Source of the DNA: Eucommia ulmoides
Taxonomy: Eukaryota; Streptophyta; Magnoliopsida; Garryales; Eucommiaceae
Direction: 5' to 3'
NCBI GenBank assembly: GCA_016647705.1
Contig: CM028326.1
Location: 40,853,546 to 40,917,545 of the forward strand
DNA: 64,000 nt
In this document: in pieces, positions 47,120 to 59,519 of the stretch
Layout: each line of letters begins with the position of its first letter
Position numbering within the stretch: the first letter of the stretch is position 1
Notes under the pieces: model-generated
What the model saw: only the letters and a program-made list of their open reading frames with translations
The model's database searches: none
Told to the model about the DNA's origin: nothing
Made by a program: the position numbers and the translations under genes

Positions 47120-49360
47120 CGTTGAATCTAAAGTTTTAATGAACAATTAAGTATTGATATTTTTGGTAGAACTAATGGTTTTATCGAGTGTTTCATATTT
47201 ATAGTTCTATCTTTTTTTTTTTATTAAGAAAAATATTTGATGAAGAAAACATAAAAAGTATAAGATAGACATGATGAAGATATAAAGAGTTCTGAAGACG
47301 CTGAAGAAAAATAGGTGAAAACAACTCTTTACTTATATACTTTTAATACAACTCGAATTAGGATCACACACGACACTTAAAATGAGTTAATTCTATGTGT
47401 GTCATGATAAGAAGTGGTAAGTTTAAGATCCTAAAATGAGATATTGTATGTGCTCCTCATATAAAATGATTTTGATAATTGACCTAATTGAAAAATGTGT
47501 TTTAAAGTATAAAAAGTTGTGTTTTCGGGTCAATTCGGTCAACCGAAAAAAGCAATCGGTTGATTAATTAAAACATTGAGTTTTGGGAGTTAAAATAGAG
47601 TCCTACTGATCCAATCGATCAATTGAGAAAAGCAATTGGTCAACCATTTCAAACAATAGTTGAAATGGATAAGGAAGTGAGCACACTGATATAATCGGTC
47701 AACCAAATGAGAATGATCGGTCAACTGAATGAAACAGTGTCTAAACTGAATGAATTGGGGAAGACACTGATATAATCGGTTAACCGACTTGGCAGGGTCA
47801 ATCAACCAACTGGTGTAAGTGCCAACGGCTGAATTCAACTTGGTTTTGGTCGGTCAACTGATTTGGGTAGGTCGGTCAATCAACTAAGTCAGTTAGGAAA
47901 TTAACTGATTTGGTCTCTTGGTAAAAAATTATCCATTTTTTATTATTCCAAGAGAAGGATTTGAGGGATTTGAATGTATTTCAAATATAAATAATTTATT
48001 TAGTGATCCCTATTGATATGATCTATATATTTTGAGATTTTCTTAATTTAAATGATTTAATATTACCTATTCTTGTGGTTTTAAATTGGGAATAGTTTTA
48101 TGGACTTAAAAGAAAGTTTTAAAGAGTATTTTTAAGTGGAACATACCTATAATGAGAGTTTATGATATATGGGGTCTTAGAATGTCATTTAATGACATAT
48201 CTTTGAAAAACTAACCGGTGGAGGGCTGGTTATTGGTCTATTAATAGAGACATACGGGAATTAAATGAAACACATCAAAAACATCAATTTGAGCTATTAT
48301 AATAGTGAGATTTTTGCCGAAATTTCTACAGGTGATTCTTTATAAGTTCTTGATCTAAAGTGTTTGTTGTTTGGTATCATAGACTTGAGTTCTTATTGCG
48401 ATATTATCATTGTCTTCGGTGTTTTTCCAGTGAGATCCATCCAAGCTTTATTACTTGTTTTTTAAAGTTATATTTATCTTAATTGTTTGGTTTAGGATTG
48501 CTAAAAAATCATTTTAAATTTAAAAACCTGAAAATCTTTTTTAAACGATATCTGCCTGATTATCTGATTACGTGCTAAATTAATGTTACCCGCTTTATTT
48601 ATTAATCAGATTTTAATTGTCGCAAATTGTATCTATCACGTAGTAATTATTTGGGATATTAATCAAGTATATTTGTATTGAGGTGGTAGAAACTCCTTGT
48701 GGGAATAAACTCATATTTTTGTATTTGTGAGTTTGAGTGGATTAGACACGTTTGAGACGGTGTCTAGTTAGGGTAATTACGTTTCAATCTTTTTCCTGTG
48801 AAAAAACAAATTAGGGTTTGATCTTTGTCTTGATAAAAATGATAGATTATTTTTTCCATTGAAAAAATTAGGTTTTGATTCATCTTGTATTTGAATTGTT
48901 TTGAGTGATTTATAAAGGTTCATCATTTCTTGTGAAAAGGATAAGTGATAGATTGTTAGGTTTATCTTTAGCCTGGTAAAAAGATAGGGTTCATCCTTAG
49001 TCTGTGAAAAGGGTAAATTGTAAATGTTGATTCTATGCTGTAAAAGAATCGTGAGTTGTAAGAGTTTGGTTTCTACCTGGTAAAGGAATCAAGGGTTAGT
49101 GAATTGCGAATCTCCGTGGAGCTCGGGGACTGGATGTATGCAAGAGTAGTTTGACCGAACTAGGATAAATTCTTGTGTGCTTCATTCATTTATTATCAAT
49201 GTTGTGTTTGAGCGTGCACTTAATATTAAACACATATCCGTTGCGTATCAAGATAATAATTGGTTTAAGAAAATTAATTATTTGTGTTTCAAGGACTTAA
49301 TTGATTAAATTTTTGTAACTACCTAATTCACCCCCTCTTAGATAGCTCTTTGGGATAACA
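47120..49360 (+). repeat. 5' LTR of the Copia-type element
   Basis: Matches 53239-55433 along its length with scattered differences. It contains a ladder of AATCGGTCAACC-like words at 47530-47890. It ends CTCTTTGGGATAACA. Confidence 0.88.
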
Positions 49361-49362
49361 AT

Positions 49363-49376
49363 TGGTACCAGAACTA
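49363..49376 (+). other. Primer binding site, initiator tRNA-Met type
   Basis: TGGTACCAGAACTA begins two bases after the LTR end and resembles the initiator tRNA-Met complement TGGTATCAGAGC with one or two changes. Confidence 0.75.
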
Positions 49377-49420
49377 GTTTTAGCTCGATTAGGCTTAACA
49401 TCCTAACTACACACGATCAC

Positions 49421-50471
49421 ATGGATTGCACTGATAATAATATTGTATGTGAATTTTCTGTTTGTCTTGATGCTATAAGTGAATCTCTTACTTGCTCTGA
49501 TAATCAGGATTCCGTTGGTGAGAATGATAAAAATTATGATAATGTGACTGCAGATAAAGCTATTGAAATGCTGATTGCCCTTACTTATATTTTTGGAAAA
49601 GAAAATTTGAAACTCGGGCAAAAGATTTCGATTCTTGAAAGTAAAAAGTTTAGTACCACTAAATCTCTTAAGAAGAATTTGGACAAGTATTTTGAACTGC
49701 TGAAATTTTAAATACTTTATCTAAAATTGGTAAGTTGTTTGAAAAAATTGTTTCTCTTGAAGAAGAGAACGAAGTTTTGAAAAATAATATTATGATTTTC
49801 AGCAAAGTAAATTTAAAAAGAAAAATTTTGAAACTTTAAATGAGGCCTTGAACATTGAGTTGGATAATGCAAGATGTGAGCTTGATAGAGCTCGTTTGAA
49901 AATTCATTATGTTGAAAATGATTGTCGAATTCTTAAGAATGATCTTGAATTTATGCATAAGAAGAATTTTGGTCTATAGGTGAACGTTAGTTCGTTGGAG
50001 CAATCACTTGAAAAGACTCAAAATGAGCTTAATGAAGTTGTGGATAAATTCAAGAATATTGAGAGAACTAAACTTATTGAAAAATCAATAGTTGGTAAAA
50101 CAGCTCCTCAATATCACTATCAATATCGTGCTCCCGTACGAAATAATGATTATCATAAGAAACATACTTACAATACTAGATGTTTTTATTGTGGGAATCA
50201 TGGTCATTTTAAGAAAATGTGTTATATGTTGCATGATTACCCGGTTGGATCCAGAAATAACTGGATACCAAGGAAAGAAACAATTTATCCAAGGAAAAAT
50301 GATAGATTTGCTCAATCAAGAACACACAATGAATATCACATTCCAAGAAGGGATTTCAGATTCAATGTGCCAATGAAGATAAATCAAAATATGCAAAACA
50401 AGAAGTTGAGAAAGCTACAAGCTCAATATAGGGGATCAATTGATGCTTATCCTAAAAAAATGATAAGAATT

Positions 50472-50521
<50 letters not shown>

Positions 50522-50828
50522 AAAGACAACGTATAAGGTGGTGGCAAATCACAATGATAGAAAACAACCTAAAGCACCTTATAAAGGCGAGAAGATAATC
50601 ACTGAACCAATTCAAAAGAAAGTCGTTGTGCGTAAGGAAGAAATTAAAAAGGTAAATCAAGTAAAAGAAAAAATGGCGGATTCAAAGGATAACAAGCATG
50701 AAATTGAAAGTCTACGAAAGGTACACACACAAACTGCTCCCAAGAATGAATCAAGTATATCAAATTTTCTAAAATTTAGATATGTTAATTTTGTTAGGGA
50801 GACCGATGCTTCACATTTTTTAAATTAG
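49421..50828 (+). pseudogene. Copia-type gag with CCHC zinc knuckle
   Basis: The open stretch 49421-49711 starts MDCTDNNIVCEFSVCLDAIS. A broken coiled-coil stretch follows (stop after residue 96; frame changes near 49710-49980), then 49980-50828 is open. The knuckle CFYCGNHGHFKKMC (C-X2-C-X4-H-X4-C) lies near 50182-50225. A Lys-rich segment follows. An (AT)n microsatellite of about 45 bp (50473-50517) sits inside the frame and is read as an Ile-Tyr repeat. Gag would package the element RNA. The N-terminal UBN2-type core is missing or unrecognisable, so the reading is partial. Confidence 0.75.
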
Positions 50829-51340
50829 TTTATTTATAGTATGTATGCGTGTGTGTGTGAAAATATTTTTAAACTAATTATTTGTGTAAATCAAAATAAG
50901 TGATAAAAATGGAGTAAATAGGTTAAATAGGACAAGTATGCCAAATAGGGATGACATCATCATGTTGGTCAATCAACAGAAACTGTTAGTCACCCGATAG
51001 GGATAGAGTCTGCAAAGTGCAGATTCTACATTAGTCGGTCAACCAACTGTTACGAGTTTATACCCCTTTGTGTCTCATTTTCTCTCCCATTTTCAATTTC
51101 TTTTCTTCTTTCTCTAGAAACTCTTCAAGATCTAAGAGAGTTTCTTCCAAAACTTTAAAGGATCTTAATAGATTGGCTTAGATTTGAAGATTGTGGGCTT
51201 AGATCTATCATCACAAAGCAATAATTTCATCAAAAATATTGGTTTTCTTCATCTTTTTTAGGGTATAGGTAGATTTATGATTTAGGCTTGATCTTCTTGA
51301 GGTTTGTTTTTAGGTCTTGAATCACTTAGTGAATATCTTT
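50829..51340 (+). other. Spacer between gag and the second coding region
   Basis: Includes GGTCAATCAACAG / AGTCGGTCAACCAAC words (50970-51050), as in the LTRs, and a CT-rich stretch at 51070-51110. No gene. Confidence 0.5.
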
Positions 51341-51350
51341 GTTGGGAGAA

Positions 51351-52644
51351 AATGCCTAAGGGAAGAGTAAGACAACCATGTCCGAAAAAAGTTAAGTTTG
51401 ATACCTACATTTCTTAAGTAAAGAAGATGAAGAGAAATACGAAAATGAAACCGTGAACTAAAAGGTTGTATGCTCTAAACCAGTTGATTTCGTTAACCTC
51501 AAAAAGAAAAATATTGATGTTGAAAATTTTGTCAGAAAGATGGGGTGGACTGATTTTCTTACCCAAAGAAATCCTTGGATGCCACATTGAGTAAAAATAT
51601 TTTATAACAATCTCACATTTGGTGAAAGGAAGTTGGAATCTTTTGTTAAAGGTGTCACAATTAAGTTAGACATTGGTGATTTTAGAAAAAAAAATTGAAG
51701 TTTAAGAAGGGAGATGTACTTCCTTAGGACAACACCATGTGGCTTATTGGAAATCTTAAAGGAAGTGAGTTCGTAGCAAACTTAATTTAATTAGAGGAAA
51801 AGCTGGTTCATTAATTCTTGAACACCATCTCATTCATACCATAATTACCCACTCTACCGTCCCTAGAGGTGGTAGTCATGCGAACGTAAATGATTTTGAT
51901 TTGTATTTGTTGAATGAGATTGTTGAGGGTAGAAATCTTGATTTGGCTCGCATCATGTCTGAGCATATGGAATATTCTATTGAAAAATCCATCAAGAGTA
52001 TTATCCTATGGTGATGGGCTTCAATGAATTTTTAATCATTTTAAATTTGTGAGTGGCCCTGAAGATGAGGCGCTTGCTATGATGAGTTTAGGATGGTTAA
52101 ATGTGAAAAGTGTATATTTGATGCATGGTATATGAGTATAAGAGAAACAAATGGGTGAAGAAAGAGAAATAATAATTGAGGAATAAGAGGAAGAGTTAAG
52201 GAAGAGTTAAGCACGGATCATAAAATCGATATGATTTGAAGTCAGTTTGATGACTTCCAACAATACACTAAGGTGCTTGATTCTCGAGTGTCTGAGATAA
52301 TAGATGATATAGTTGAAATGAGGGTATCAATAGAAGGAGGATATGAGAGGTTGACAAATATGATGAGCGAGTCACAAGTAACATGGAACAAATGTTCCTT
52401 TTCATGAAAATCGCGCATTACAGTAGTTGGCAACAATACAATGGTTAACAGAAGCACAATGGTTAGCAACAATACAACAGGAAGACAACTTTCGGGGGAC
52501 TTTCAGGGGGAAGGACCATCCACGTCGTACTATCAACGGATGCCTTCTAGTTTAGGCATACAACCCGGAGGTCAATACCCAAAGCATCCAACCACTAGTC
52601 CATTGGGCTCGTATTATCCGTTTATGGGTCAAGGTCCCCATTAG
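51351..52644 (+). pseudogene. Second internal coding remnant, plant transposon-protein-like
   Basis: Starts MPKGRVRQPCPKKVKFDTYI near 51352 and is broken by many stops. Recognisable phrases: RKMGWTDFLTQ near 51535, VKIFYNNLTFGERKLESFVK near 51590-51650, LEHHLIH near 51815, EDEALAMMSLG near 52065, VLDSRVSEIIDDIVEM near 52275 and a Gln/Pro-rich tail open at 52441-52644. The order resembles the putative plant transposon protein domain often found in gag-only LTR elements, in place of pol. Function unknown; assignment from pattern memory only. Confidence 0.5.
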
Positions 52645-53238
52645 AATATATGCAATCTCATATTTTGGCTATGTATTTGAATAAGTCACGTCGTATTACT
52701 ATGGTTTGTAATAGTTAAATTAGGATTTATGGTACTTGATTTAGACTTAGTAGGCTTAAGTAGTATTAGCCTGGTATGTTGGATTATTATGCTTATTTAG
52801 TAATGACCTTTTATGCTTTAATGTTTATTTCTTATAATGATCCGCATAAATCTTAAATTTAGAAACGTTTTTCAAAATTCTTATTGTTGAAAATCAATTT
52901 TAATGATATTTTAAAGAGGAGTTCTTATAATAATTTTTATCAAAGGGTAGTAATAAACAATTTCATTATGTCCCCACTTTTTTAGATAACAAAGGGGAAA
53001 AAGTTGATATTTAATGAATAACTGATGTTTAGGAATTTGTTCACCTAAGCATTGCATCAATTAAAGGGAGAAGAGTTTTTAAGTTTATGTTGAATAACTT
53101 TATTATTGTTTAATTATGTTTTCATGATTGTGCTTAAAGGAGTATAAATACCCGTCCTCAGATTTAGGGGGAGCGTGGTTACATTATATTTTGAAGAAAA
53201 ACATCAAAGTTAATTGTCATCATCAAAAAGAGAGAGAT
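52645..53238 (+). other. Non-coding 3' internal region and purine tract of the Copia-type element
   Basis: AT-rich. A TTTAGGGGGAGCG purine run occurs at 53163-53176 and a second (AAAAAGAGAGAGATTA) directly before the LTR at 53226-53240. The second is the better-placed polypurine tract. Confidence 0.55.
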
Positions 53239-55433
53239 TATTGAATCCAAAGTTTTGATGAACAATTAAGTACCGATGTTTTTGGTGGAACTAATAGTTT
53301 TATCGAGTGTTTCAGATTTATAGTTTCGTGTTTTTAATTAAGATGAAGATTTGATGAAGAAAACATAAAGGGTGCAAGATGGACATGACGGAGATATGAA
53401 GAGTTTTAAAGACGCTATAGAAAAATAAGTGAAAATAATTCTTTACTTATATACTTTTAATGCAACCCGAATTAGGATCACTCACGACACTTGAAATGAG
53501 TTAATTCTATGTGTGTCATGATAAAAAGTGATAAATTTAAGATCCTAAAATGAGATTTTGTATGTGCTCCTTATATGAAATGATTTTGATAATTGACCTA
53601 ATTGAAAATTTTGTTTTAAAGTATAAAAACTTGTGTTTTCGGGTCAATTCAATCAACCGAGAAAAGCAACTAGTTGACTAATTAAAACAGTGAGTTTGGG
53701 GAGTTAAAATGGAATCCTACTGATCAACCATTTGAAACAGTAGCTGAAATGGGTAAATAAATGAGCACATTGATCCAATCGGTCAACCAAATGAGAAGGA
53801 TCGGTCAACTGAATGAAACAATGTATAAATTGAAAGAATTCAGGAAGACACTAATCTAATCGGTTAATCGACTTGGTAGGGTTGGTCAACCGACTGGAGT
53901 AAGTGCCAATGGCTAAATTCAGCTTGGTACTGGTCGGTCAACTGATTGGAATAGGTCGGTCAACCAACTGCGTCAGTTAGGAAATCGACTGATTTGGTCT
54001 CTTGATAAAAAAATGTCTACTTTTTATGATTCCAAGTGAGGAATTTGGGGGATTTGAATGTATTTCAAATATAAACAACCTATTTAGTGATCCCTGTTAA
54101 TATGATTCATATATTTTAAGATTTTATTACTTTAAATTATTCAATACTACCTAATCTTGTGGTTTTAAATTGGGAATAATTTTATGGACTTAAAAGAGAG
54201 TTCTAAAGAGTATTTTTAAACGGAACATACCTATAATGAAAGGTTATGATTTATGAGGTCTTAAAATGTCATTTAATGACATATCTTTGAAAACCAGCAG
54301 TTGGAGGGCTGGTTATTAGTCTATTAATAAAGACTTGTAGGAATTGGATGAAACACATCAAGAACATTAGTTTAAGCTATTATAAAAGTGAGATTTTTGC
54401 TGAAATTTCTACGAGTAATTCTTTATAAGTTCTTGATTTAAAGCGCTTTTTGTTTGGTGTCACGGACTTGAGTTCTAATTGCGATATTATCATTGCCTTC
54501 GGTATTATCCTGATGAGATCCGTCCAAGCTTTATTACTCGCTTTTTAAAGTTATATTTATCGTGATTGCTTAGTTTAGTATTGATAGAAAATCATTTTAA
54601 ACTTAAAAACCGAAAAATCTTTTTTAAACGATTTCTGCCTGATTATCTGATTATGTGCTAAATTTATGCTACCCACTTTATTTATTAATCAGATTTTAAT
54701 TACCTCACATTATATCTAGTAATTAATTGGTACATTAATCGAGTATATTTTTATTGAGATAGTAGAAACTCCTTGAAGGAAGAAACTCATATTTTTGTAT
54801 TTGTGAGTTTGAGTGGATTAGATACGTTTGGGACGGTGTATAGTTAGGGTAGCTAGGTTTTGATCTTTTTCTTGTGAAAAAAATTAGGGTTTGATATTTG
54901 TCTTGATAAAAAGGTTAGGTTATTTTGTTCTCTTGAAAATAATTAGGTTTTGATTCATCTTGCAATTGAATTGTTTTGAGTGATTTGTAAAGGTTCATCA
55001 TTACTTTAGAAAAAGATAAATGAGAGAGTGTTAGGTTTATCTTTAGTCTGGTAAAAAAATAAGGCTAATAATTGGCCTGTAAAAATGATAAATTGTAAAG
55101 TTGATTCTGTACTTGTAAAATAATCGTGAGTTGTAAGAGTTTGGTTCCTACCTTGTGAAGGAATCAAGGGATTAGTGGATTGCAAATTTCCATGGAGCTC
55201 AAGGAACTGGACATAAGCAAGATTAGCTTGATCGAACCAGGATAAATTTTTGTGTGCTTCATTGATATATTATCGATATTATGTTTGAGTGTGCACTTAG
55301 TATTAGACACATATCCGCTGCATATCAAGATAATAATTGATTTAGGAAAATTAATTATTTGTATTTAGATTTAATTGATTAAATTTTTGTAACTACCCAA
55401 TTCACTCCTCTTGTGTAGCTCTTTGGGCCAACA
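53239..55433 (+). repeat. 3' LTR of the Copia-type element
   Basis: Direct copy of 47120-49360, with the same AATCGGTCAACC ladder at 53640-53970, ending GGGCCAACA. Confidence 0.88.
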
Positions 55434-56049
55434 AAACTTACAGGAATTTAAATTGCGATAATAAAAAAACAATGAAAATAATTAAGGAAGAAGAAATGTA
55501 CCTACCCTAGCCAAGATCCCCGACATACGGGTTTTCATTTTCTCAAGAACGGCTTCACGAATGAGCTTTTGCTGAGAATCGCTCCTTAGGAGGGATTCTC
55601 TCTGAATTTTGGAGTCTTTAAATTGTGAGGGGAAGGGTACTATTTATAGAGAAAAATGGAGAATGAAAAAACCCTAAAAAACTAGCCCTAGCTGCAAAAT
55701 CCTAATCCTAATTTGATCAATAAGGAGAAAAAGTCGTGAAAGGTTTCTAAAATGCTAGAGGCTAAAAACAAACATGTGGCAGCATGAGAAACTGGCACGT
55801 GTTTTTTTTTTGGTTTGTTGACCGATTTGACCGATGATGGCCCCCCCTTCACCCCACGAATTCTCTTTCTTTCTCTCTTCCACCTCACGAATTCTCTCTC
55901 TCTCTCTCTCTCTCTCCTATCTCCAATCTTTTTTCCTCTTTTCTCTTTTTTTTTTCTTCTTTCTTTCTCATTTTATTTTTCTTTTTTCAATTTAATTTTT
56001 ATTGTTTTTGTTCTAATTTTTCAAAAATAAAAATGAAATAAAAATAACT

Positions 56050-56620
56050 TAAATTGTAAAATTAAATAATAAATATTAATGGGACGATCAAAATGTCGTG
56101 TCTGCAGAGTTAGACTTATGAGTTAAAATTTAGGAGTAACTATTTTTTTTTCTTCACTTTTTTTGTTTGCTTTCTGTTTTTTTTTTTTTTTTCGATATTA
56201 TTCCTTTTCTCTATTTTCAAAATAGAATTAGAAAAATATAGATTACGTCGATTTTAATTTTTAATTAGTCCCCAAAATAGAATTATTATTTTTTTATATT
56301 TTATACAAAACCAATATAACTAAAATCTCAAGTGAAAATTCTTCCACAATGGATTGAATTTCTACTATTAAATTTGTCATTTTCTCTTCTACTTTTTCAA
56401 TTCTATTTTGAGACTAATTAAAAATTTAATAGGTGAAATCTAAGTTTTTTTTATTTTGAAAAATTGTGAAAAATAAATAAATAAAATGTAAGAAAATAAG
56501 CGAGAAAACAAAAAAGAGAGATAAAACAAAAAGAAAGCAAACAAAAGAAAAAAAGTGAAGGAAAATAACAAACTATTTTTTTAATTAGTCCCAAATTTCA
56601 GCCCATAAGACCATGTCATT
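56050..56620. repeat. Nested foldback (inverted repeat) inside the TIR element
   Basis: The arm near 56130-56300 (TCTTCACTTTTTTTGTTTGC, then CTATTTTCAAAATAGAATT) is the complement of 56370-56590 (GCAAACAAAAGAAAAAAAGT, then TCTATTTTGAGACTAATTAA). It could be a separate MITE or a rearranged TIR part. Confidence 0.6.
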
Positions 56621-56926
56621 GTAGAATTTAATGGTAAAAAAAGGCAAAGGAATAATAATAATAAAACAAAATAAACCCAATAAATCAAAAAAAAAAAAGC
56701 ACACAGTTATTTAGTGTGAGATTTCATAGTACGTAAAATATATGGGGGTAAAGTTTAATTCTTCTAGTTGGGTGAAACATAATTTTTGGTTAAAAATTAA
56801 CACCAATCCTAAAGGAAGGGACACTTGTTGCAAATTAGAGGGTTTGATTGGAAAAAAAAAAAAAAAAAGTTGGAGGGCCACATAAAATAACGCTGCAAAT
56901 AGGAAGACCAAAATTGTAATTTGCCC

Positions 56927-57532
56927 AATTAATTATAGTGAAAACAATTGTCAACCCAAAAATAGATCTAAATTTGAGTGAAGCTCCCTATCATTTGAAA
57001 AATCTGTAATGATATCCACTGTCATACGAAAAATATCTTTGACGTCATACGAAAAATATCTTTGACGCTCCATTATGTTAAATATAAAATTACTCATTTA
57101 TCAATTTTACATACTATTAGAAAATCAATTAAAACTATCTAATAAAAGAAGGGGTTTTATTGTTTGGACCATAATTAACATTCTCTCTTCCATAAACCTT
57201 TTAAACAAAAAATTATTACTTCTTATTATTTAATCCTTTGTTAGTTAAAAAAATAACAAACGAACGCTAATATCCCTATATAAATATCAAACCCTAAATT
57301 CTACCCACCCATAACCACTATTTCTCATCACTTTCATATTCAGCCGCACGGTGCACAACAAAACTCTAAGCTATGTCCAGTTGTCCACATGAGGGTCCAA
57401 GACCAACCATTCGTCTTCGATGGTCGCCGCAGTGGTTCATCTCTCTGCGCTGAACTATTGTCGTGTTGTTGTCCTTTGTCTTCGATTGGAGTCCATTCGT
57501 GGTGGTTTGTTCTATTCGATCGTGTCGCCGGA
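56927..57532. other. Intergenic DNA, no gene recognised
   Basis: 56940-57300 is AT-rich. A short direct repeat with GTCATACGAAAAATATCTTT occurs near 57020 and 57045. 57310-57532 is GC-richer and precedes the tandem repeat; its short frames show no known domain. Confidence 0.4.
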
Positions 57533-58195
57533 GCCACAACTAGGGCTGACAAAACAGGTAGTTACACAATGACATGACACAAGACCGACACAAAATTATT
57601 AAGTATAGGTTTTTCTTATTAGGTAACGGGTCGTTATCGTGTCTGACCCGATAGCATGATAAAGAATAGTGCAAGTTATCGGGTTGACCTGATAAACTGA
57701 TAGGTTACACGATAAGACACGATAAAAATTTCGAGTATTCAGGTTACACGATAACCTGAGACCTAATGTGTTATGCGATAATGTAGTGGGTAAGTTATTT
57801 TTTGTTTGTAAATAGGTTTTGTTAATAGATTGTCAACTTAACAGGTTGTTAACATGTAATAGGTAGGTTAATGTGTAATGGAAATCTATCAGATAATCTT
57901 ATCATGTCGTGTTTACCTAATAGGTTTCGTGTTTTCATGTGACACAAAAAATTATTGTGTCGTGTCGTGTTGACACGATAATTTTCGTGTCGTGTTCGTG
58001 TTTGGGTAGTCTGACATGATATACTTATCGTGTCGTGTTCGTGTTTGCTTTTATTGTGTTTCGTGTTATCGTGTAATGACCTGTTACACGAATTGCCAGC
58101 CCTAGCCACAACCGGCTCTCTCGTGCTCTTCAATCGTGTCGCCGGAGCCACAACCGGCTCTCTCGTGCTATTCGATCGTGTCGCTGGATCCATTG
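57512..58195 (+). repeat. ~42-bp GC-rich tandem repeat split by a hAT MITE
   Basis: Units with TCGTGTCGCCGGAGCCACAA then CCGGCTCTCTCGTGCT occur before (57520-57540) and after (58105-58190) the MITE, at least three in total. Confidence 0.7.
57541..58104. mobile_element. hAT-like MITE with perfect 8-bp target duplication
   Basis: Ends TAGGGCTGACAA and TTGCCAGCCCTA are inverted. GCCACAAC occurs exactly at 57533-57540 and 58105-58112. The interior is made of GTGTCGTGTTCGTGTT / AACACGATAA-type repeats, without coding sequence. Confidence 0.92.
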
Positions 58196-59224
58196 CCGTT
58201 TGCCATCGCCGTGCGCTATTCTCTGTTCTCTGTAGCCGTTTGCCATTAACAGTTCACCATCGCAAAATCCGCTGGAGTTTGGACTAAAGGTTGAAGGTTC
58301 ACAATGATAGAGGCATTAGGGTTTCTGTACAATCATCATGTTACTACTAAAGTAACAAGTTTTGACATAAAAAATTTAAAGTCATAAGAAAAAATTCAAG
58401 TTATATTTAACAATATTTATTACAGAAGTTGCAAGCCTATTTAACAAATTTAGAAGATCATCTGAAGGTAATTGCACAAAAAAAAGATATTGGTTTCACC
58501 GGTGTGTCATCTGGTGGTACTGGTATTATTTCTTGAACTTGAAATTGTAATATTACAATTTTTAACAGAAAATTTACAGGTTATAAAAAAAATTCAAGTT
58601 ATATTTTACACTATTTATTACAAAATTTGCAAGTGTATTTAACAAATTTATAAGATCATTTGAAGGTGGTTGCAAGAATTTTATTTTTCGTGTTACCGGC
58701 GTGTTATTTGGTTATACCAATATTATTTGTTGAAGTTGATTTTCATTCTTCATTCATTTCTATATCTAAGATTCATTTCATTTGCTAAGATTCAGTTCAT
58801 TTCAATTTTCAAATTTATAAGTGAGAAAAAATAGTAAATAATAAAAAATTGCCTTATAAAGTCCATATATGAAACTTAAAAGAGTGTGATATATAATTAA
58901 GTTCAACCGACTTGTAAGTGGGGGTTCAAAATTTTGAGGCGATAAATTTTCCTCCTAAATATTTCATCAATTCATCCCAACTATTCAATCCCTCAAATTA
59001 ATCAAGTTGTTAATTAAAAGACATTTAAAAAAACCGGTCTTGATATATTTATAGTTTATATTGATTACCGTGTATATCAATTTAGAATATTCCTAAGAAG
59101 ACTAATTAGTTTTAGCATCAACCTCTCTATTTGAAAATTAACATGAGTGATTTTGAGTGTAGATATATTCAATTCAAAAAAATATAAAATCTTTTAGGTC
59201 CAATGTGTCCAATCTCAATCAATC
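58196..59224. other. Intergenic DNA with a ~200-bp tandem duplication
   Basis: 58380-58545 and 58585-58740 are similar (AAATTCAAGTTATATTT, then TATTTAACAAATTTA and TTGAAGTTG/CTTGAACTTG ends). No gene recognised. The inverted copy of the RPA1-GDPD segment begins near 59225. Confidence 0.55.
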
Positions 59225-59519
59225 TAAGAATTTTGTTTTAAAAATCTGAAAATGGAGCTGAACTAATTTTTTTTTGTTCCCATTTTTCGGTTTTATGTTC
59301 CAAGCTTTGTAGGAATAGAAACAAAAACTACGTAGAAATATGACTGCCACTAAACATGGTTTTCAAACTTCCAGGAGTTGAATTTTGTTCTTCAAATTGT
59401 CTTAAGAAATCACCAGCCTACTTGTCATTACTTTCATATGAAAAAAAAAAAAACTGATTTCCAGATTTATTTTTACACGATTGGGAGTATCTGCATCTGA
59501 AGAAAAATGGATTTTTTTT

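Larger units (their letters stand above)
47120..55433 (+). mobile_element. Copia-type LTR retrotransposon with gag but no recognisable pol
   Basis: The direct LTRs 47120-49360 and 53239-55433 start (C/T)(G/A)TTGAATC and end AACA. The primer site follows the left LTR, and a purine tract (AAAAAGAGAGAGATTA) precedes the right one. Flanks AAATT and AAACT match 4 of 5. The 3.9-kb internal region has a gag with CCHC knuckle and a second degenerate coding region, but no integrase, RT or RNase H. It would need pol from a relative. A truncated LTR of the same family is at 5783-6395. Confidence 0.85.
45619..56926. mobile_element. Non-autonomous TIR element interrupted by a Copia-type retrotransposon
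   Basis: 45619-45900 is the inverted complement of about 56640-56926: both begin GGCAAATTA(T/C)A(G/A)TTTTG, then GTGGCCCTCCAACTTTTTTT and later ATGTACTATGAAA / ACGTACTATGAAA. Flanks AATTATTAA and AATTAATTA match 7 of 9, consistent with a degenerate Mutator-type 9-bp duplication, though AT-rich. Without the 8.3-kb insertion it would be about 3 kb. No transposase is seen. Confidence 0.65.

Noticed and set aside
57340..57577. Possible small gene before the hAT MITE
   Set aside because: Open frames exist on both strands only because of the GC-rich tandem repeat; no recognisable family or splice context.
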